Origin: Candidatus Iainarchaeum sp.
GTDB lineage: Archaea > Iainarchaeota > Iainarchaeia > Iainarchaeales > GCA-2688035
Length of the DNA: 64,000 nucleotides
Direction: 5' to 3'
Assembly (NCBI GenBank): GCA_002688035.1
Contig: NZBU01000012.1
Span: 26,797 to 90,796, forward strand
The notes beneath the pieces are model-generated. The model was not told where the DNA came from and made no database searches. It saw only the letters and a program-made list of their open reading frames with translations. Of the stretch, positions 23,772 through 32,973 are shown piece after piece. Positions within the stretch are counted from its first letter, which is position 1. Each line of letters begins with the position of its first letter. Both the position numbers and the translations under genes were made by a program.

Positions 23772-25511
23772 TTAAATGGTGAATTCATCTGAGTACTTGC
23801 GCTTCAGGAAATCCAATTCCAGGTGTTTGTGTTCCTTGAGATCACTTATCACAATTCCAATTTTTTCGGCTGCAATCTGGCTTGGAACAAGTACTATATC
23901 GGCCTTTTTCTCGTAGAGCTCACGTGCCTCTCCAACAGTTGAAGCAAGAATAATCAAATGCCGATCTGTTTTCTTTTTCTTATTAAATTCTCTGACAAGT
24001 CTCTCGTTTGTTTCAGGATCCATAACGGTCGAAACAATTATGTGCGGCTTTTTTCTCATTATATATTTAATTGTCTCGAGATCTGCGACATCACCATAAA
24101 TGCAATGGAAGTTATCTTTCATGCAGCGCTTTATTACTCTTGGATCATAGTCGACTAGCAAAACATCTTCTTTTGCTGTTTTCAAACTGCGGAAAAGTTT
24201 TTGGCCTGTTTCTCCAAATCCAAGCAGAATCAGGGGATAGGGCTTTGATTTCGCACTTGAAAGCTCATCCTCCCAGAACCTTGGCTTGTTTAGTATTGGA
24301 ATGTGCTTGAACAATTTTTCGTAAATCCTGTTGTTATAAAGTATGAAATATGTTGAGATGCTGATTGTTATTACTGCGACAAGAGTTACCATTGATGTGA
24401 GTTCGCCTGAAAGTTGCCCAACCTCTTCGCCCAGCAATATTACTATAAGTGAGAACTCGCTGATCTGCGCAAAGCCGGATGCAGTAAGAAAAGATGTTCT
24501 GCCCTTATATCCAAGAAAGGTCATTAGAATAAAGATAATCAATGGATTTCCAACCAAGACAATAAACGAAAAAACCAGAGCAGGCACAAGAACTGCTGAG
24601 GAGGTAAATGGTAAACTTAGTCCCAAGTAAACAAAGAATAACACAATAAAGAAGTCCCGCAGGTAACGAAGCTTTGCAAATACCTCGTAGCTATAAGGAA
24701 GAGAGGCGATTGAAACACCTGCAATAAATGCCCCGATCTCTTTTGATTGGATAAGAATCATTGAGAGTGATGCTAGTGCAAAGCACCAACTTATTCCACC
24801 CAAGAACAAGAGGTCTTGTGATCTTGCAAGGCTGTCAAATATTCTTTTGATTAGATACTTTGAAACAATCCAAACTACAATGGCAAGAAGTGCCAGCTTG
24901 AAAATAAAAACAAAGATTTGTTGTGAGAGAACAGCCTGTGTCCGCATTGTTGAAATAAATATTAGGGCAAGTATTGCCACAAAGTCCTGTACTAACAAGA
25001 AACCAATTGAAATCTTTGCATAAAGCGAATTAAGATCATGCTTGTCGGTCAACAGTTTTACTACAATAATGGTGCTGCTAAAGGTCAGAGCAAGTGCGAT
25101 ATAAGTTGACTCTATAAAACTAAAGCCAAAAACCATTGTGCCAACAACAAAACCAATTGTAAACGTGAAAGCAATTTGCCCCAAACCAGTGATTATACTT
25201 GTTCTCCCAATATCCTTGAGAACTTTTGGATCAAGATTTATTCCAACCAAAAACAATAGGAAGGCAATCCCTAGGTCTGAGAACACTAGTACCATATCGG
25301 TAAAGCTGATCACATCAAAGAATGTGCTTCCAAGCAGTACTCCTGTTACAATAAACGCCAAAATAGTGGGTTGCTTTAGCTTTCTGAAAATAATGCCAAG
25401 TATTACTGCCGCGATTATAACCGCGGATAGCTCCATAAAGAAGCCTGGTTCTGCAACAAGACCCAATGCTACTGCTTGTTCTGCAAGAAATCCCAGTATG
25501 GTTGAAGGCAT
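23772..25511 (-). CDS. Kef-type cation/proton antiporter with TrkA-N domain
   Basis: Twelve or so helices of the CPA2 family (ILGIIFRKLKQPTILAFIVTGVLLG, FLLFLVGINLDPKVLK, LALTFSSTIIVVKLLTDK) are followed by a cytoplasmic Rossmann TrkA-N domain (LILLGFGETGQKLFRSLK, LLVDYDPRVIKRC). It probably exchanges K+ or Na+ for protons, gated by a nucleotide. Length (579 aa) is normal. A second, shorter CPA2 antiporter is encoded at 45550. Confidence 0.93.
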   Translation of the reverse strand: MPSTILGFLAEQAVALGLVAEPGFFMELSAVIIAAVILGIIFRKLKQPTILAFIVTGVLLGSTFFDVISFTDMVLVFSDLGIAFLLFLVGINLDPKVLKDIGRTSIITGLGQIAFTFTIGFVVGTMVFGFSFIESTYIALALTFSSTIIVVKLLTDKHDLNSLYAKISIGFLLVQDFVAILALIFISTMRTQAVLSQQIFVFIFKLALLAIVVWIVSKYLIKRIFDSLARSQDLLFLGGISWCFALASLSMILIQSKEIGAFIAGVSIASLPYSYEVFAKLRYLRDFFIVLFFVYLGLSLPFTSSAVLVPALVFSFIVLVGNPLIIFILMTFLGYKGRTSFLTASGFAQISEFSLIVILLGEEVGQLSGELTSMVTLVAVITISISTYFILYNNRIYEKLFKHIPILNKPRFWEDELSSAKSKPYPLILLGFGETGQKLFRSLKTAKEDVLLVDYDPRVIKRCMKDNFHCIYGDVADLETIKYIMRKKPHIIVSTVMDPETNERLVREFNKKKKTDRHLIILASTVGEARELYEKKADIVLVPSQIAAEKIGIVISDLKEHKHLELDFLKRKYSDEFTI

Positions 25512-25571
25512 GTATAAAGGACAGTCTAACTCATTTATAATGCTTTATTGTCGGCAAAAAATTAGGTATTT

Positions 25572-26018
25572 TTAGTTGTTTTTGCAGTATCTTTCTGTTC
25601 CCTTACTCCACAAACCATCGACACACTTTGCGCGCTGCCACTTTACCATGTATCCGTTTGCAAGGCACTTGATCTGTGTATCACCAATTCCAAGGGCGCA
25701 GAATTCTCCGTGGGCATACTCTTCTCCCTTATTGCAGCCGTCATACTGGAAATTAGCTTCTTTCTCGTGCTCAATTACAACGGTTTCTTCCATCCAAATA
25801 CAGCTTCTATGCGAGCTATCCTGCGCGCAGGGCTTGCACAAAATACTTCCTTCCTCATCAAAGCCGTAAACACACTTTCCTGCCGGACACTGCTGCGAAG
25901 CAGGCACAAAAATCTTTGCAATATCCTCGCCATAAGTAACCCCTATAAATCCTGCAAAGGCCACTAGGAAGATGACGAATATTATTGTTTTTCTTTCAAT
26001 GGCAATGCTTACCGACAT
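25572..26018 (-). CDS. Membrane-anchored cysteine-rich exported protein
   Basis: Not a recognised family. A signal or anchor helix (TIIFVIFLVAFAGFIGVTYG) is followed by about 110 exported residues with nine or more cysteines (QQCPAGKCVYGF, ILCKPCAQ, HRSCIW, FQYDGCNKGEEY). The cysteines suggest disulfides. The start at 26018 (MSVSIAIERK) puts the charged residues correctly before the helix; the ORF extends to 26069. It is divergent from 26118. Confidence 0.65.
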   Translation of the reverse strand: MSVSIAIERKTIIFVIFLVAFAGFIGVTYGEDIAKIFVPASQQCPAGKCVYGFDEEGSILCKPCAQDSSHRSCIWMEETVVIEHEKEANFQYDGCNKGEEYAHGEFCALGIGDTQIKCLANGYMVKWQRAKCVDGLWSKGTERYCKNN

Positions 26019-26117
26019 AGTTCTAATTATGCTTTTTCTCTTAATAAAGCTATCTTGGCTTGGTTTCAAACTCAGAAAGCTTTAAATTTGGCAAAACCCT
26101 TTAGTATTTTGGTTTAT

Positions 26118-27050
26118 ATGCCTGAGCCAAGAGACCGAGGTTTTTTCGACAAGGTGAATAACGCATTCTTCGTGATAGTTGATAGTCTGTTTGATTTCAT
26201 GGAGAAGAAGGGATGGAACATTCCAATTGAAACCAGGTTCTTCTTCCATGCTCTCTTATTTATTGCATTATTCTACTTTGCCAGTTCTATTTTGATTGAA
26301 TCATTCTATTTTGTCGAAGCCTTGCTGATATTCCTGATCATATTGACATTTTCAATTGCAAACATTCGTCCAATACGACAGATCCTTGGCTACTATAGTA
26401 GTGATGAGAAAATTCGTTCAATCGTGAACAAGATCAACAACAACCAGGTTAGCATTAGGGCTGTAGTGGAACACTTAAGCAAAAATCTTTTGCCACCACA
26501 TCTCACGCTCAGTATTATTCATGCTTATCAAAAGAAAGCAAAAACCCTGCCACCGCGATTAATCAAGGCAGTGCTTCGCCAGCCACCAAGCCTTGATATT
26601 GTCACAGAAACAATAAAGAATGATTTGACAGATTCCGATTTCAGTGTGATGATGAGCCAATACAAGAACATGCTTAACAAGGACACTTTGTTAAAAGTGA
26701 TTAAAAGTCAAAAGCTCAGTGCCAACAAGATTCGTGATACACTGTTCTTTCAGGAGTCGGCTTACAAATCCATAAAAGAGATCGCGGCCTCAACAACCGA
26801 CAATGCCCTTATAGATGTTCTTGTGATTGAAAAAGAGGCTTACAGGGCCAAGCCTCTGCTCAAAAATTTTCTAAGAAACCACCACTTCTTTATTTCAATA
26901 ACCCTGCCTTTAATAATTGCCATGGCGGTTACAATCCCACTTTACTATAGTTATGGAATTGTCTCTGGCGTGATAGGGTTTACTCTTTGGGTAATCTTGT
27001 TTGAGTTCTTCCACGCATACTTTATACAGGAAATCTACTTCAGGGTGTAA
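26118..27050 (+). CDS. Hypothetical membrane protein
   Basis: It has 310 residues with two N-terminal helices (FFFHALLFIALFYFASSILIE, FVEALLIFLIILTFSIANI), a soluble helical middle of ~150 residues with repeated short hairpins, and two helices near the end. No known domain is evident. TATA-like AGCTTTAAATTT lies about 30 bases before the ATG at 26118, so this start is preferred to 26055. The gene downstream (ITPase) starts 3 bases after its stop. Confidence 0.65.
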   Translation: MPEPRDRGFFDKVNNAFFVIVDSLFDFMEKKGWNIPIETRFFFHALLFIALFYFASSILIESFYFVEALLIFLIILTFSIANIRPIRQILGYYSSDEKIRSIVNKINNNQVSIRAVVEHLSKNLLPPHLTLSIIHAYQKKAKTLPPRLIKAVLRQPPSLDIVTETIKNDLTDSDFSVMMSQYKNMLNKDTLLKVIKSQKLSANKIRDTLFFQESAYKSIKEIAASTTDNALIDVLVIEKEAYRAKPLLKNFLRNHHFFISITLPLIIAMAVTIPLYYSYGIVSGVIGFTLWVILFEFFHAYFIQEIYFRV

Positions 27051-27053
27051 AAT

Positions 27054-27638
27054 TTGGCGTTGTTATTTGTAACTGGAAATGAGCATAAGTTTGATGAAGT
27101 AAGCGCTATGCTCAAAAGCTTTGATATTGAGCTTCATCGCAAATCATTTGATTTCATTGAACCGCCGCTCCCTACACTCAAAGCAATCGCGTTGTCTAAG
27201 GCTGAGCAGGCATTTGAAAAATTTAAGGTTCCACTCATTGTTGAGGATACAGGAATTTACTTTAAGGCCTACAACAATTTTCCAGGAACAGAACCAAAGC
27301 GTGCATTCAACGCACTTGGTCATGACGGTCTGCTCAGACTCCTCAAAGGCAAGAATCGAGAAGTATTCTTCCACACGGTCATCTGTTTTTATGAGGGCCA
27401 AAACGCCAAACACTTCTTTGAGGGAAAGCTGGAAGGAAAAGCAACAACAAAAGTAATCAAGCCAAATGCAAATGTAATGCCATACGAGAAAATCTTTATT
27501 CCAAAGGGAGAGAAGCGCTCTCTAGCAGAAATTCCACGTAGCGAAAAGAATGTCTTTTCGCATAGGGCAATTGCAACCCACAAACTCGGGAAATGGCTCA
27601 AAGAGAAGGCTTTGGACGACTTATTGGACTCAATATAA
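27054..27638 (+). CDS. Non-canonical purine NTP pyrophosphatase (Ham1/RdgB family)
   Basis: Hydrolyses ITP, XTP and similar nucleotides to keep them out of nucleic acids. Signature stretches are LLFVTGNEHKFDEVSAML, VEDTGIYFKAYNNFPG and GEKRSLAEIPRSEKNVFSHRAIA. The length (194 aa) is usual. Starts at TTG, closely following the membrane protein gene. Confidence 0.93.
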   Translation: MALLFVTGNEHKFDEVSAMLKSFDIELHRKSFDFIEPPLPTLKAIALSKAEQAFEKFKVPLIVEDTGIYFKAYNNFPGTEPKRAFNALGHDGLLRLLKGKNREVFFHTVICFYEGQNAKHFFEGKLEGKATTKVIKPNANVMPYEKIFIPKGEKRSLAEIPRSEKNVFSHRAIATHKLGKWLKEKALDDLLDSI

Positions 27639-27680
27639 GTTTCTTAAAGTTATGCCGCCACTTCTTATTTATCAAATAAT

Positions 27681-27796
27681 GCGGGGATCCCATAGCGGCA
27701 ATTGGGTCAGGCTTAGGCAGTTTGTTAGACTGTTTCTTCAAACTGAAGTGACCTGATGGCTTAGTGCCTTCGGGGGTTCGAGTCCTCCTCCCCGCA
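27681..27796 (+). tRNA. tRNA-Leu(UAG) with a 33-base intron
   Basis: A 7-bp acceptor stem GCGGGGA/TCCCCGC, D stem CCA/TGG, anticodon stem TCAGG/CCTGA, a long variable arm (TGGCTTAGTGCCTTC) and T arm GGGGG-TTCGAGT-CCTCC. The loop reads C-T-TAG-G then A once the insert 27718-27750 is removed. The insert begins CAGTTTG and contains CAAACTG, which pair as in a bulge-helix-bulge splice site. The insertion is after position 37, the canonical place. The endonuclease that would splice it is encoded at 63626. Confidence 0.88.
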
Positions 27797-27809
27797 AAAA
27801 TTAGTTTTG

Positions 27810-28433
27810 TTAAATTAGTCCTTTTTTTGGAAGGTCCTTTACTTTCTTCGCGCCTTTCTTCAACTTTGAGATTAGTCTCTCCCTTTCTTTCTCCCTTGGG
27901 AGTAGTACCCATCCGCCCTTGTCAATTTTTGCATTGGCCACGATGTGTATCAGGCCATCCTTGTCGCGGATCCTTGTTTTTCTCAAGTCCACTTCTACTA
28001 TTTCTCCTTCAACACTGCCAACTTTAATTCTGTCACCCAAGTCAAAGTGCTTGTCTCCTAACAAAAGGATTCCGCCAACAACATCTGCCAAAGAATCTTT
28101 TACTGCAAGCGCAATTGCAAGTCCTGCAAGTGTTCCACCAGCAATTAGTGTTGCAAATATTTCATCCTGCCCAAGCTGACCAACAAGCCACACAATAACA
28201 AAAAACCAGGCAATCCATCCGATAGCCCTGTAAGCAAGGTACTCCAAATCAGGGTTAAAGTCAACTTTGTCAAGAGCTTTTTTGATAAGTTTTTGTAAGA
28301 TATATATCCCGATGTATGCGGCGAAAAGTGTTCCACCAACAAATAGTAGTAATGGCAGAGCTCCGGCAAAAGTAGCATATACTTTGTCCAGCCCTGAAAA
28401 GATTGATTCAAATCCTACGAGTTCTCCGGCCAT
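27810..28433 (-). CDS. MscS family mechanosensitive channel, short form
   Basis: Three or so helices lead to the pore-lining and beta-domain signature: AGGTLAGLAIALAVKDSLADVVGGILLLGDKHFDLGDRIKVG and EGEIVEVDLRKTRIRDKDG. It would open under membrane tension to release osmolytes. The cytoplasmic cage is short: the chain ends about 40 residues after the beta domain, so the usual alpha/beta C-terminal domain is missing. Confidence 0.9.
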   Translation of the reverse strand: MAGELVGFESIFSGLDKVYATFAGALPLLLFVGGTLFAAYIGIYILQKLIKKALDKVDFNPDLEYLAYRAIGWIAWFFVIVWLVGQLGQDEIFATLIAGGTLAGLAIALAVKDSLADVVGGILLLGDKHFDLGDRIKVGSVEGEIVEVDLRKTRIRDKDGLIHIVANAKIDKGGWVLLPREKERERLISKLKKGAKKVKDLPKKGLI

Positions 28434-28494
28434 TGTAATCACTTAATCCATTAGGCTGCTTTAGTTTAAATACTTTTTGTGGACGGCTTCTTTT

Positions 28495-28698
28495 ATGGGT
28501 GAATGTAAAAAAGATTCAAATAAGAGCAGGTGCAATTGTACTTATGAGCCTTGTTCGCGAAAAGGTGTTTGCTGTGACTGCATTACCTACCACTTGAAAA
28601 TGGATGAGCTTCCGGCATGCTGTTTTAGCAAGAGTGCAGAGCAGAGCTATGATCGAAGTATAGAAGCGTTTATTGAAGACTACAAAAACAGGAAATAG
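28495..28698 (+). CDS. Small cysteine-rich protein (DUF6485-like)
   Basis: It has 67 residues with [33 protein letters not shown] and [13 protein letters not shown], matching a small anaerobe family with about eight cysteines that may bind metal. TTTAAATAC is about 27 bases before the ATG at 28495, which indicates a leaderless start rather than 28477. Function unknown. Confidence 0.8.
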   Translation: MGECKKDSNKSRCNCTYEPCSRKGVCCDCITYHLKMDELPACCFSKSAEQSYDRSIEAFIEDYKNRK

Positions 28699-28707
28699 AT
28701 TTTTTAT

Positions 28708-29733
28708 CTAGTCTTTCTTGAGCAAGTCGCCGACATTAAATTTCTTTCTCTCGGGTTCTGGTTTTGGTTTCCAAGAGCCACCACCAAAAGCCCATTTTCC
28801 CTGGGACTGCGGTTCGTCTTTACTCGTGCTTGAGTCTTCAAGCACACTACTTGTTATCTCAGCGTCTTGATCGGAGGGACTGTAAATTGTTTTCTCTTTC
28901 TTCTTAAGTTTTGGCATTTTGGGCAGTGAAATTTTGCCCTTTGCAATCATAATTGCTATTGCGGCAATAACTATTAGTGCTCCGATGGTTGCAAGTGCTG
29001 TCTCATTCTGAATTGCCTTAAAAGAAATAAATCCTGTTGAAGTAAATTCCTCGGTCTCCTCTTCCATTGCAGCAAGCTTGCCGCCTTGTTCGTTAACTGT
29101 TTGCTCAAGTGCAGAAAGCTCTAAATCTGTTGCATCAGCACTTGTTTTCACTTCTCCCTGTATATTATCAAGAGTAGAATTAATTCCATCAATCTTATCC
29201 TGCAGCTCTGCTGAAGTTGCCTTTGCTGCCAGCGCACTCTCTAAGTCTACAACCTTTGCTTTCAAATCATCAATATCATTTGCATAACTCATTATTGTTT
29301 CTTTCAAAGAGTTGAACTGTGCGCTATACTGTTCCTCAAAATCTTTTGAAGCAGGAATAAAAACATCAATCTGTACGCTCTTTTGACCCTTACCAATCTC
29401 CTCAACCTTTACAGTGTTCTCGCCCTCTGCACTAAAACCGCTTACAAGCAAGTAAATTGTGTTGCTTTCAATTAGAGTGTTCTCTGTCAAATTCAGTACA
29501 ACGCTTTTGTCAACGCTCTTAACATAGATTTTGTTGCTGCTAACGGTTTCAAGCGAAACAATGGTGTTGTCATTTACTTGCACTATGGCCTCGTTAAAAG
29601 TGTCTAAAGCATCAAACTCAACTAAAATCGAGAAAGCAGTATTTGCTGCCACCTCTGCTGGCGCGCTAAGATTCATAGCACTTGCACTGCTGACAAGCAT
29701 AACCAATGCAATGGCAAAAAGAATTCTTTTCAT
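28708..29733 (-). CDS. Exported coiled-coil protein with C-terminal membrane anchor
   Basis: A signal peptide (MKRILFAIALVMLVSSASA) is followed by a beta-sandwich-like domain of ~110 residues, a long coiled coil (SLKETIMSYANDIDDLKAKV, VNEQGGKLAAMEEETEEF), one membrane helix (ATIGALIVIAAIAIMIAKG) and a basic, Pro-rich cytoplasmic tail. It may be a surface spacer or adhesin-like protein; the family is not recognised. The start at 29733 fits the signal peptide. Shares a two-way TATA box with tRNA-Val. Confidence 0.75.
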   Translation of the reverse strand: MKRILFAIALVMLVSSASAMNLSAPAEVAANTAFSILVEFDALDTFNEAIVQVNDNTIVSLETVSSNKIYVKSVDKSVVLNLTENTLIESNTIYLLVSGFSAEGENTVKVEEIGKGQKSVQIDVFIPASKDFEEQYSAQFNSLKETIMSYANDIDDLKAKVVDLESALAAKATSAELQDKIDGINSTLDNIQGEVKTSADATDLELSALEQTVNEQGGKLAAMEEETEEFTSTGFISFKAIQNETALATIGALIVIAAIAIMIAKGKISLPKMPKLKKKEKTIYSPSDQDAEITSSVLEDSSTSKDEPQSQGKWAFGGGSWKPKPEPERKKFNVGDLLKKD

Positions 29734-29761
29734 GTTGATCACATAAAATAGCGCCGTAATA

Positions 29762-29772
29762 CTATTTAAATA
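29762..29772. promoter_or_regulatory. Bidirectional TATA box (TATTTAAATA)
   Basis: A self-complementary TATTTAAATA core lies about 25-30 bases before tRNA-Val on the plus strand and about 35 bases before the ATG at 29733 on the minus strand, so it could serve both. Confidence 0.6.
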
Positions 29773-29794
29773 TTCCCTCGGAATCTTCAATTAG

Positions 29795-29867
29795 GGGCCT
29801 GTGGTCTAGTGGCTAGGATGCCGCCTTCACATGGCGGAGATCGGCGGTTCAATTCCGCCCAGGCCCA
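29795..29867 (+). tRNA. tRNA-Val(CAC)
   Basis: Complete cloverleaf: acceptor GGGCCTG/CAGGCCC with discriminator A, anticodon arm CCGCC-TTCACAT-GGCGG, five-base variable loop, T arm GGCGG-TTCAATT-CCGCC. The anticodon CAC reads valine GTG codons. No intron. Confidence 0.95.
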
Positions 29868-29874
29868 TTTGGAA

Positions 29875-32187
29875 CTATTTTTTGTTGACCGTGTGCACAA
29901 AAAACAGGCCATTGGCATAAATTTTGTCAAGTTCTTCAAATTCAATGGTTTCGTGCCAGAGATTATTGCCAACCGGCTTCTCATCCAAAAAGATTGAGCG
30001 ATTCACCACATAGTCGATGTCATACTTATCTAAAATGGCTGGGTTCTCGGTTTTAATGAACTCAAAGCTATCAAGAATCATTTCCTCGTTAGCATATTCG
30101 ACAGCCAAATCCGCACTTGATTTCCTTTGTGTAAGATGGATGAACTGGTGTCCAAGATAGGGTTCGTTCAAGAAGTTCGCGTTTGTGGAAGTGTTCTCGC
30201 TAATATACTTGAAAGAACTTTGTGCTGCAGGAACAACAGGGTAGAATGAAATTGTAATCAAGAACATTAAGGCAAAAGTAACTGCGAAAAGCATTCCGAT
30301 TGAATATTCTGCCAAACGGTTTTCAAGCAAGCGCTTTGGAAACAGTAAGCCTATGAAAAGTGCGAATGCTGTTGTGGCAATAACATTTATCCGGTAAGAA
30401 ACAAACAACTGAATGGCAATGAACAACGTGAGGAACAAGCCCACGCGAATCGCAAACTTATCAACCTTAATCTCTTTTGTGAGAATGAATGGCACAATAT
30501 AAAGTGCAATCAATGCTACAAGTGGCAAGTAGTCCAAGAAAAAGCCATATATGGGAATGCTCCACAAGTAACCCCAGACATTGTACTGTGCTTGGTTTGG
30601 AAGGCCATAGCGCATTAGTGTTGGCAGGAAAAGTACAAGTGCTACAGCAATTCCAACTGTCAGCGCTTTCACACTTGTTTTGATTGTCTGCATCTTTGTG
30701 AGCACGATTGGGAGTGCCACAATGAACATTCCAAGAACCGGTGTTTGCACAAATGTTCCAAGTCCAAGTGCTATCCCACTATGCAAAGGTTTCTCCTTTC
30801 TAAGCAGGAAAAGGGAAGTGAAAAGGAAAGAATAACTTATCACATGCCTTATGTTAAAACTAAAATCGGCGAACATAAAACTCCCGAGGAAAAGAGCGAT
30901 GAGTGCCAAGTAACTTCTTTTATCTCCAAAGCCATAACTGCGGAAGAACAATAGTGCGGAGGCAATAAATGCTATTTGCGCTAGAATCATTATTATTGCA
31001 TAAGCCTGTTGGGTATCCAGCCCAGTAAGCCATGATACTCCCGGGTTAATGAAGAAATAACCCGACATATACCCAAATGGTTTGGTGCCGAGGAAACTGA
31101 ATGAATCGGTAAAAGGCACTTCTTCCTGAGTCATAATTGTTTGGCTCTGTCTCTCGTAGAATACGGTCCAAGAACTGTAATAGCTTGTTGTAAACATGTT
31201 GAAGAAAAATGAAGAAAATATAAGGATGAACAGCAGCAGCAAAAGTAGTGGTGAAACTTTCAAATAGTCCCTCAGGCTTTTCTTGCCAAGAGGGCATTTG
31301 TTCTCAAAGTTTTTTCTAAATGCGAGGGCTAGCACCAAGGTTATTATCGAAACGATTAGCAGGAAGTTGAATGCTGACAAAGCATTACCTAATTCCAAAC
31401 CAAAGAACACAACCATAAGTATTGTGAAAAATGAAAGAATGCTGTAAGAAAGCTTTTCAAGCAAATCTTGTTTTGGGAAAACAAAGAACGCCAGCACGCA
31501 AAGTAGTGCCGAAACAATTAGAATTCCAAGGAATGGGTTCATTGCAAAGCCGCGTTCTTTTGAAACTGTGAGAGTTTGTTCTGCTCCCTCGAATTGCACG
31601 CTAACCTTATTGCCCCCATCAGCCAAACTTATTCTCTCATCCGACTCAAAGTTTTCACCCGAAAAATAAACGCGATGATCAAGCTTGTCATTTACAAAAA
31701 TTTCCAATGGCTCGTAGGAGAGAGCGTCATTGTTTTCAACCTTGATGTTTATAGTGTCATTCTCAAGCTGCGTCACACTAATTGTTGGAGTTGTTCGCTC
31801 AACATTTTCCTTGAGAACTACATGGTAGAAGAGCCTGTGCACCCCAATCAATATTTCAACTTTATTATCGCCTCGTGAAAGATCTTCACTCGCAATGCAT
31901 TTCCCAAGCTCTTGTTCTTGGGCAAGATCAACTTCTCCTTTCCCTAGAACCTTGTCGTTTGCTATGACTGAGTATGCTGCGATGGTGGGCAAGTCATAAT
32001 TGCTCTGAATTTTGGCAGTGAAGCATGCTTGCTCTCCCACGGCTATTTCTTTGTCAAATCTGAGTAGGAATACCTCGCCATGATTGCTCTTTGTTGCCCA
32101 CTGACCCCAGTAAAGGGACCCAAGTAAGGTCAAGCTCAGAACAATGGCTACGGCTATAAAAGTAATCAAAAAGCTGTTTTTTTGCAT
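29875..32187 (-). CDS. Large polytopic membrane protein (GT-C glycosyltransferase-like)
   Basis: The 770 residues comprise an N-terminal helix, an outside beta-rich region of ~200 residues with CARDB-like strands, and about 13 membrane helices. A loop after the early helices contains YSSWTVFYERQSQ and PFTDSFSFLGTKPFGYMSG, as in the first outside loop of GT-C enzymes, and a C-terminal soluble part follows. The arrangement resembles lipid-linked sugar transferases, but I see no decisive catalytic motif. Confidence 0.7.
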   Translation of the reverse strand: MQKNSFLITFIAVAIVLSLTLLGSLYWGQWATKSNHGEVFLLRFDKEIAVGEQACFTAKIQSNYDLPTIAAYSVIANDKVLGKGEVDLAQEQELGKCIASEDLSRGDNKVEILIGVHRLFYHVVLKENVERTTPTISVTQLENDTINIKVENNDALSYEPLEIFVNDKLDHRVYFSGENFESDERISLADGGNKVSVQFEGAEQTLTVSKERGFAMNPFLGILIVSALLCVLAFFVFPKQDLLEKLSYSILSFFTILMVVFFGLELGNALSAFNFLLIVSIITLVLALAFRKNFENKCPLGKKSLRDYLKVSPLLLLLLFILIFSSFFFNMFTTSYYSSWTVFYERQSQTIMTQEEVPFTDSFSFLGTKPFGYMSGYFFINPGVSWLTGLDTQQAYAIIMILAQIAFIASALLFFRSYGFGDKRSYLALIALFLGSFMFADFSFNIRHVISYSFLFTSLFLLRKEKPLHSGIALGLGTFVQTPVLGMFIVALPIVLTKMQTIKTSVKALTVGIAVALVLFLPTLMRYGLPNQAQYNVWGYLWSIPIYGFFLDYLPLVALIALYIVPFILTKEIKVDKFAIRVGLFLTLFIAIQLFVSYRINVIATTAFALFIGLLFPKRLLENRLAEYSIGMLFAVTFALMFLITISFYPVVPAAQSSFKYISENTSTNANFLNEPYLGHQFIHLTQRKSSADLAVEYANEEMILDSFEFIKTENPAILDKYDIDYVVNRSIFLDEKPVGNNLWHETIEFEELDKIYANGLFFVHTVNKK

Positions 32188-32284
32188 GTTTTTTCATATA
32201 CAAATGGACGGGAAATATTTAAATTCCAAGCTTTTAAGCGCAAGAAATAAATACTGGCTTTACACTAGGTATTAGTGGTGGGGA

Positions 32285-32971
32285 ATGGACAGAGGAGAAT
32301 TTGCTAACCTAGTCAAGAGATTTGAGAAACAGCTTTTCAAGGCGAAAAGCGGTTTTAAAGAGGCCAGTGAAACCACTGCTTCATTCAAAGAATCAATCTC
32401 CTTCCTGGAACAAATTGAGCAGGAAATTTCCAAAAACCCTTCTTTTGCAAAGGACTTCCAGCTTCTTTCAATGGAAAACAGCAGTGTCTCAGCCTGGAAG
32501 AAGACCACTGCAATGGTTGATGCTTTGAAAACTCTTCTTGAAGAGGGAGAGGAGAGCCAGGCAAACGCAAATCGCTTCTTGGAATCTTTTAGAAACTCGC
32601 GAGCATATGCTTTTCCCGATTCAAAGTCAACAATTTCTTTTCTGCAGAGCCTTGCAGATATCTTTTCAATCTCAAAGTTCGAACTAAAGCCCCAATTTAT
32701 CGGAACTGTTGACATGGCTGTGATAACAAAAGACCTGAAGCTTAAAGCTGATAAAAATTTTATGAACTTCAATGTTACTGAGATCAAAAAAGTGATGAAA
32801 TCCTTGATTGACAACAAGGATGCCCGCAACCTTGTTTTGGAGGGTAGAGGCATAAAAGTGTTTTGGCAGAACCCGCGCTTGCTAAGAGTTGATGCAAAGC
32901 ATGATCAACTCAGGTCTTTGGATAAAGTGTGCAATGTTTTCCGTGGCGAGTGCGTGGAAAAAATAGTCTGA
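32285..32971 (+). CDS. Hypothetical soluble protein
   Basis: It has 228 residues: an N-terminal helical half (FANLVKRFEKQLFKAKSGF, SFKESISFLEQIEQEIS, AWKKTTAMVDALKTLLEEG) and an alpha/beta C-terminal half (VDMAVITKDLKLKADKNF, EIKKVMKSLIDNKDARNLVLEGRGIKVFW). No family recognised. GGTGGGG precedes the ATG. It is convergent with the HerA-like gene, whose stop is 2 bases away. Confidence 0.65.
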   Translation: MDRGEFANLVKRFEKQLFKAKSGFKEASETTASFKESISFLEQIEQEISKNPSFAKDFQLLSMENSSVSAWKKTTAMVDALKTLLEEGEESQANANRFLESFRNSRAYAFPDSKSTISFLQSLADIFSISKFELKPQFIGTVDMAVITKDLKLKADKNFMNFNVTEIKKVMKSLIDNKDARNLVLEGRGIKVFWQNPRLLRVDAKHDQLRSLDKVCNVFRGECVEKIV

Positions 32972-32973
32972 TT

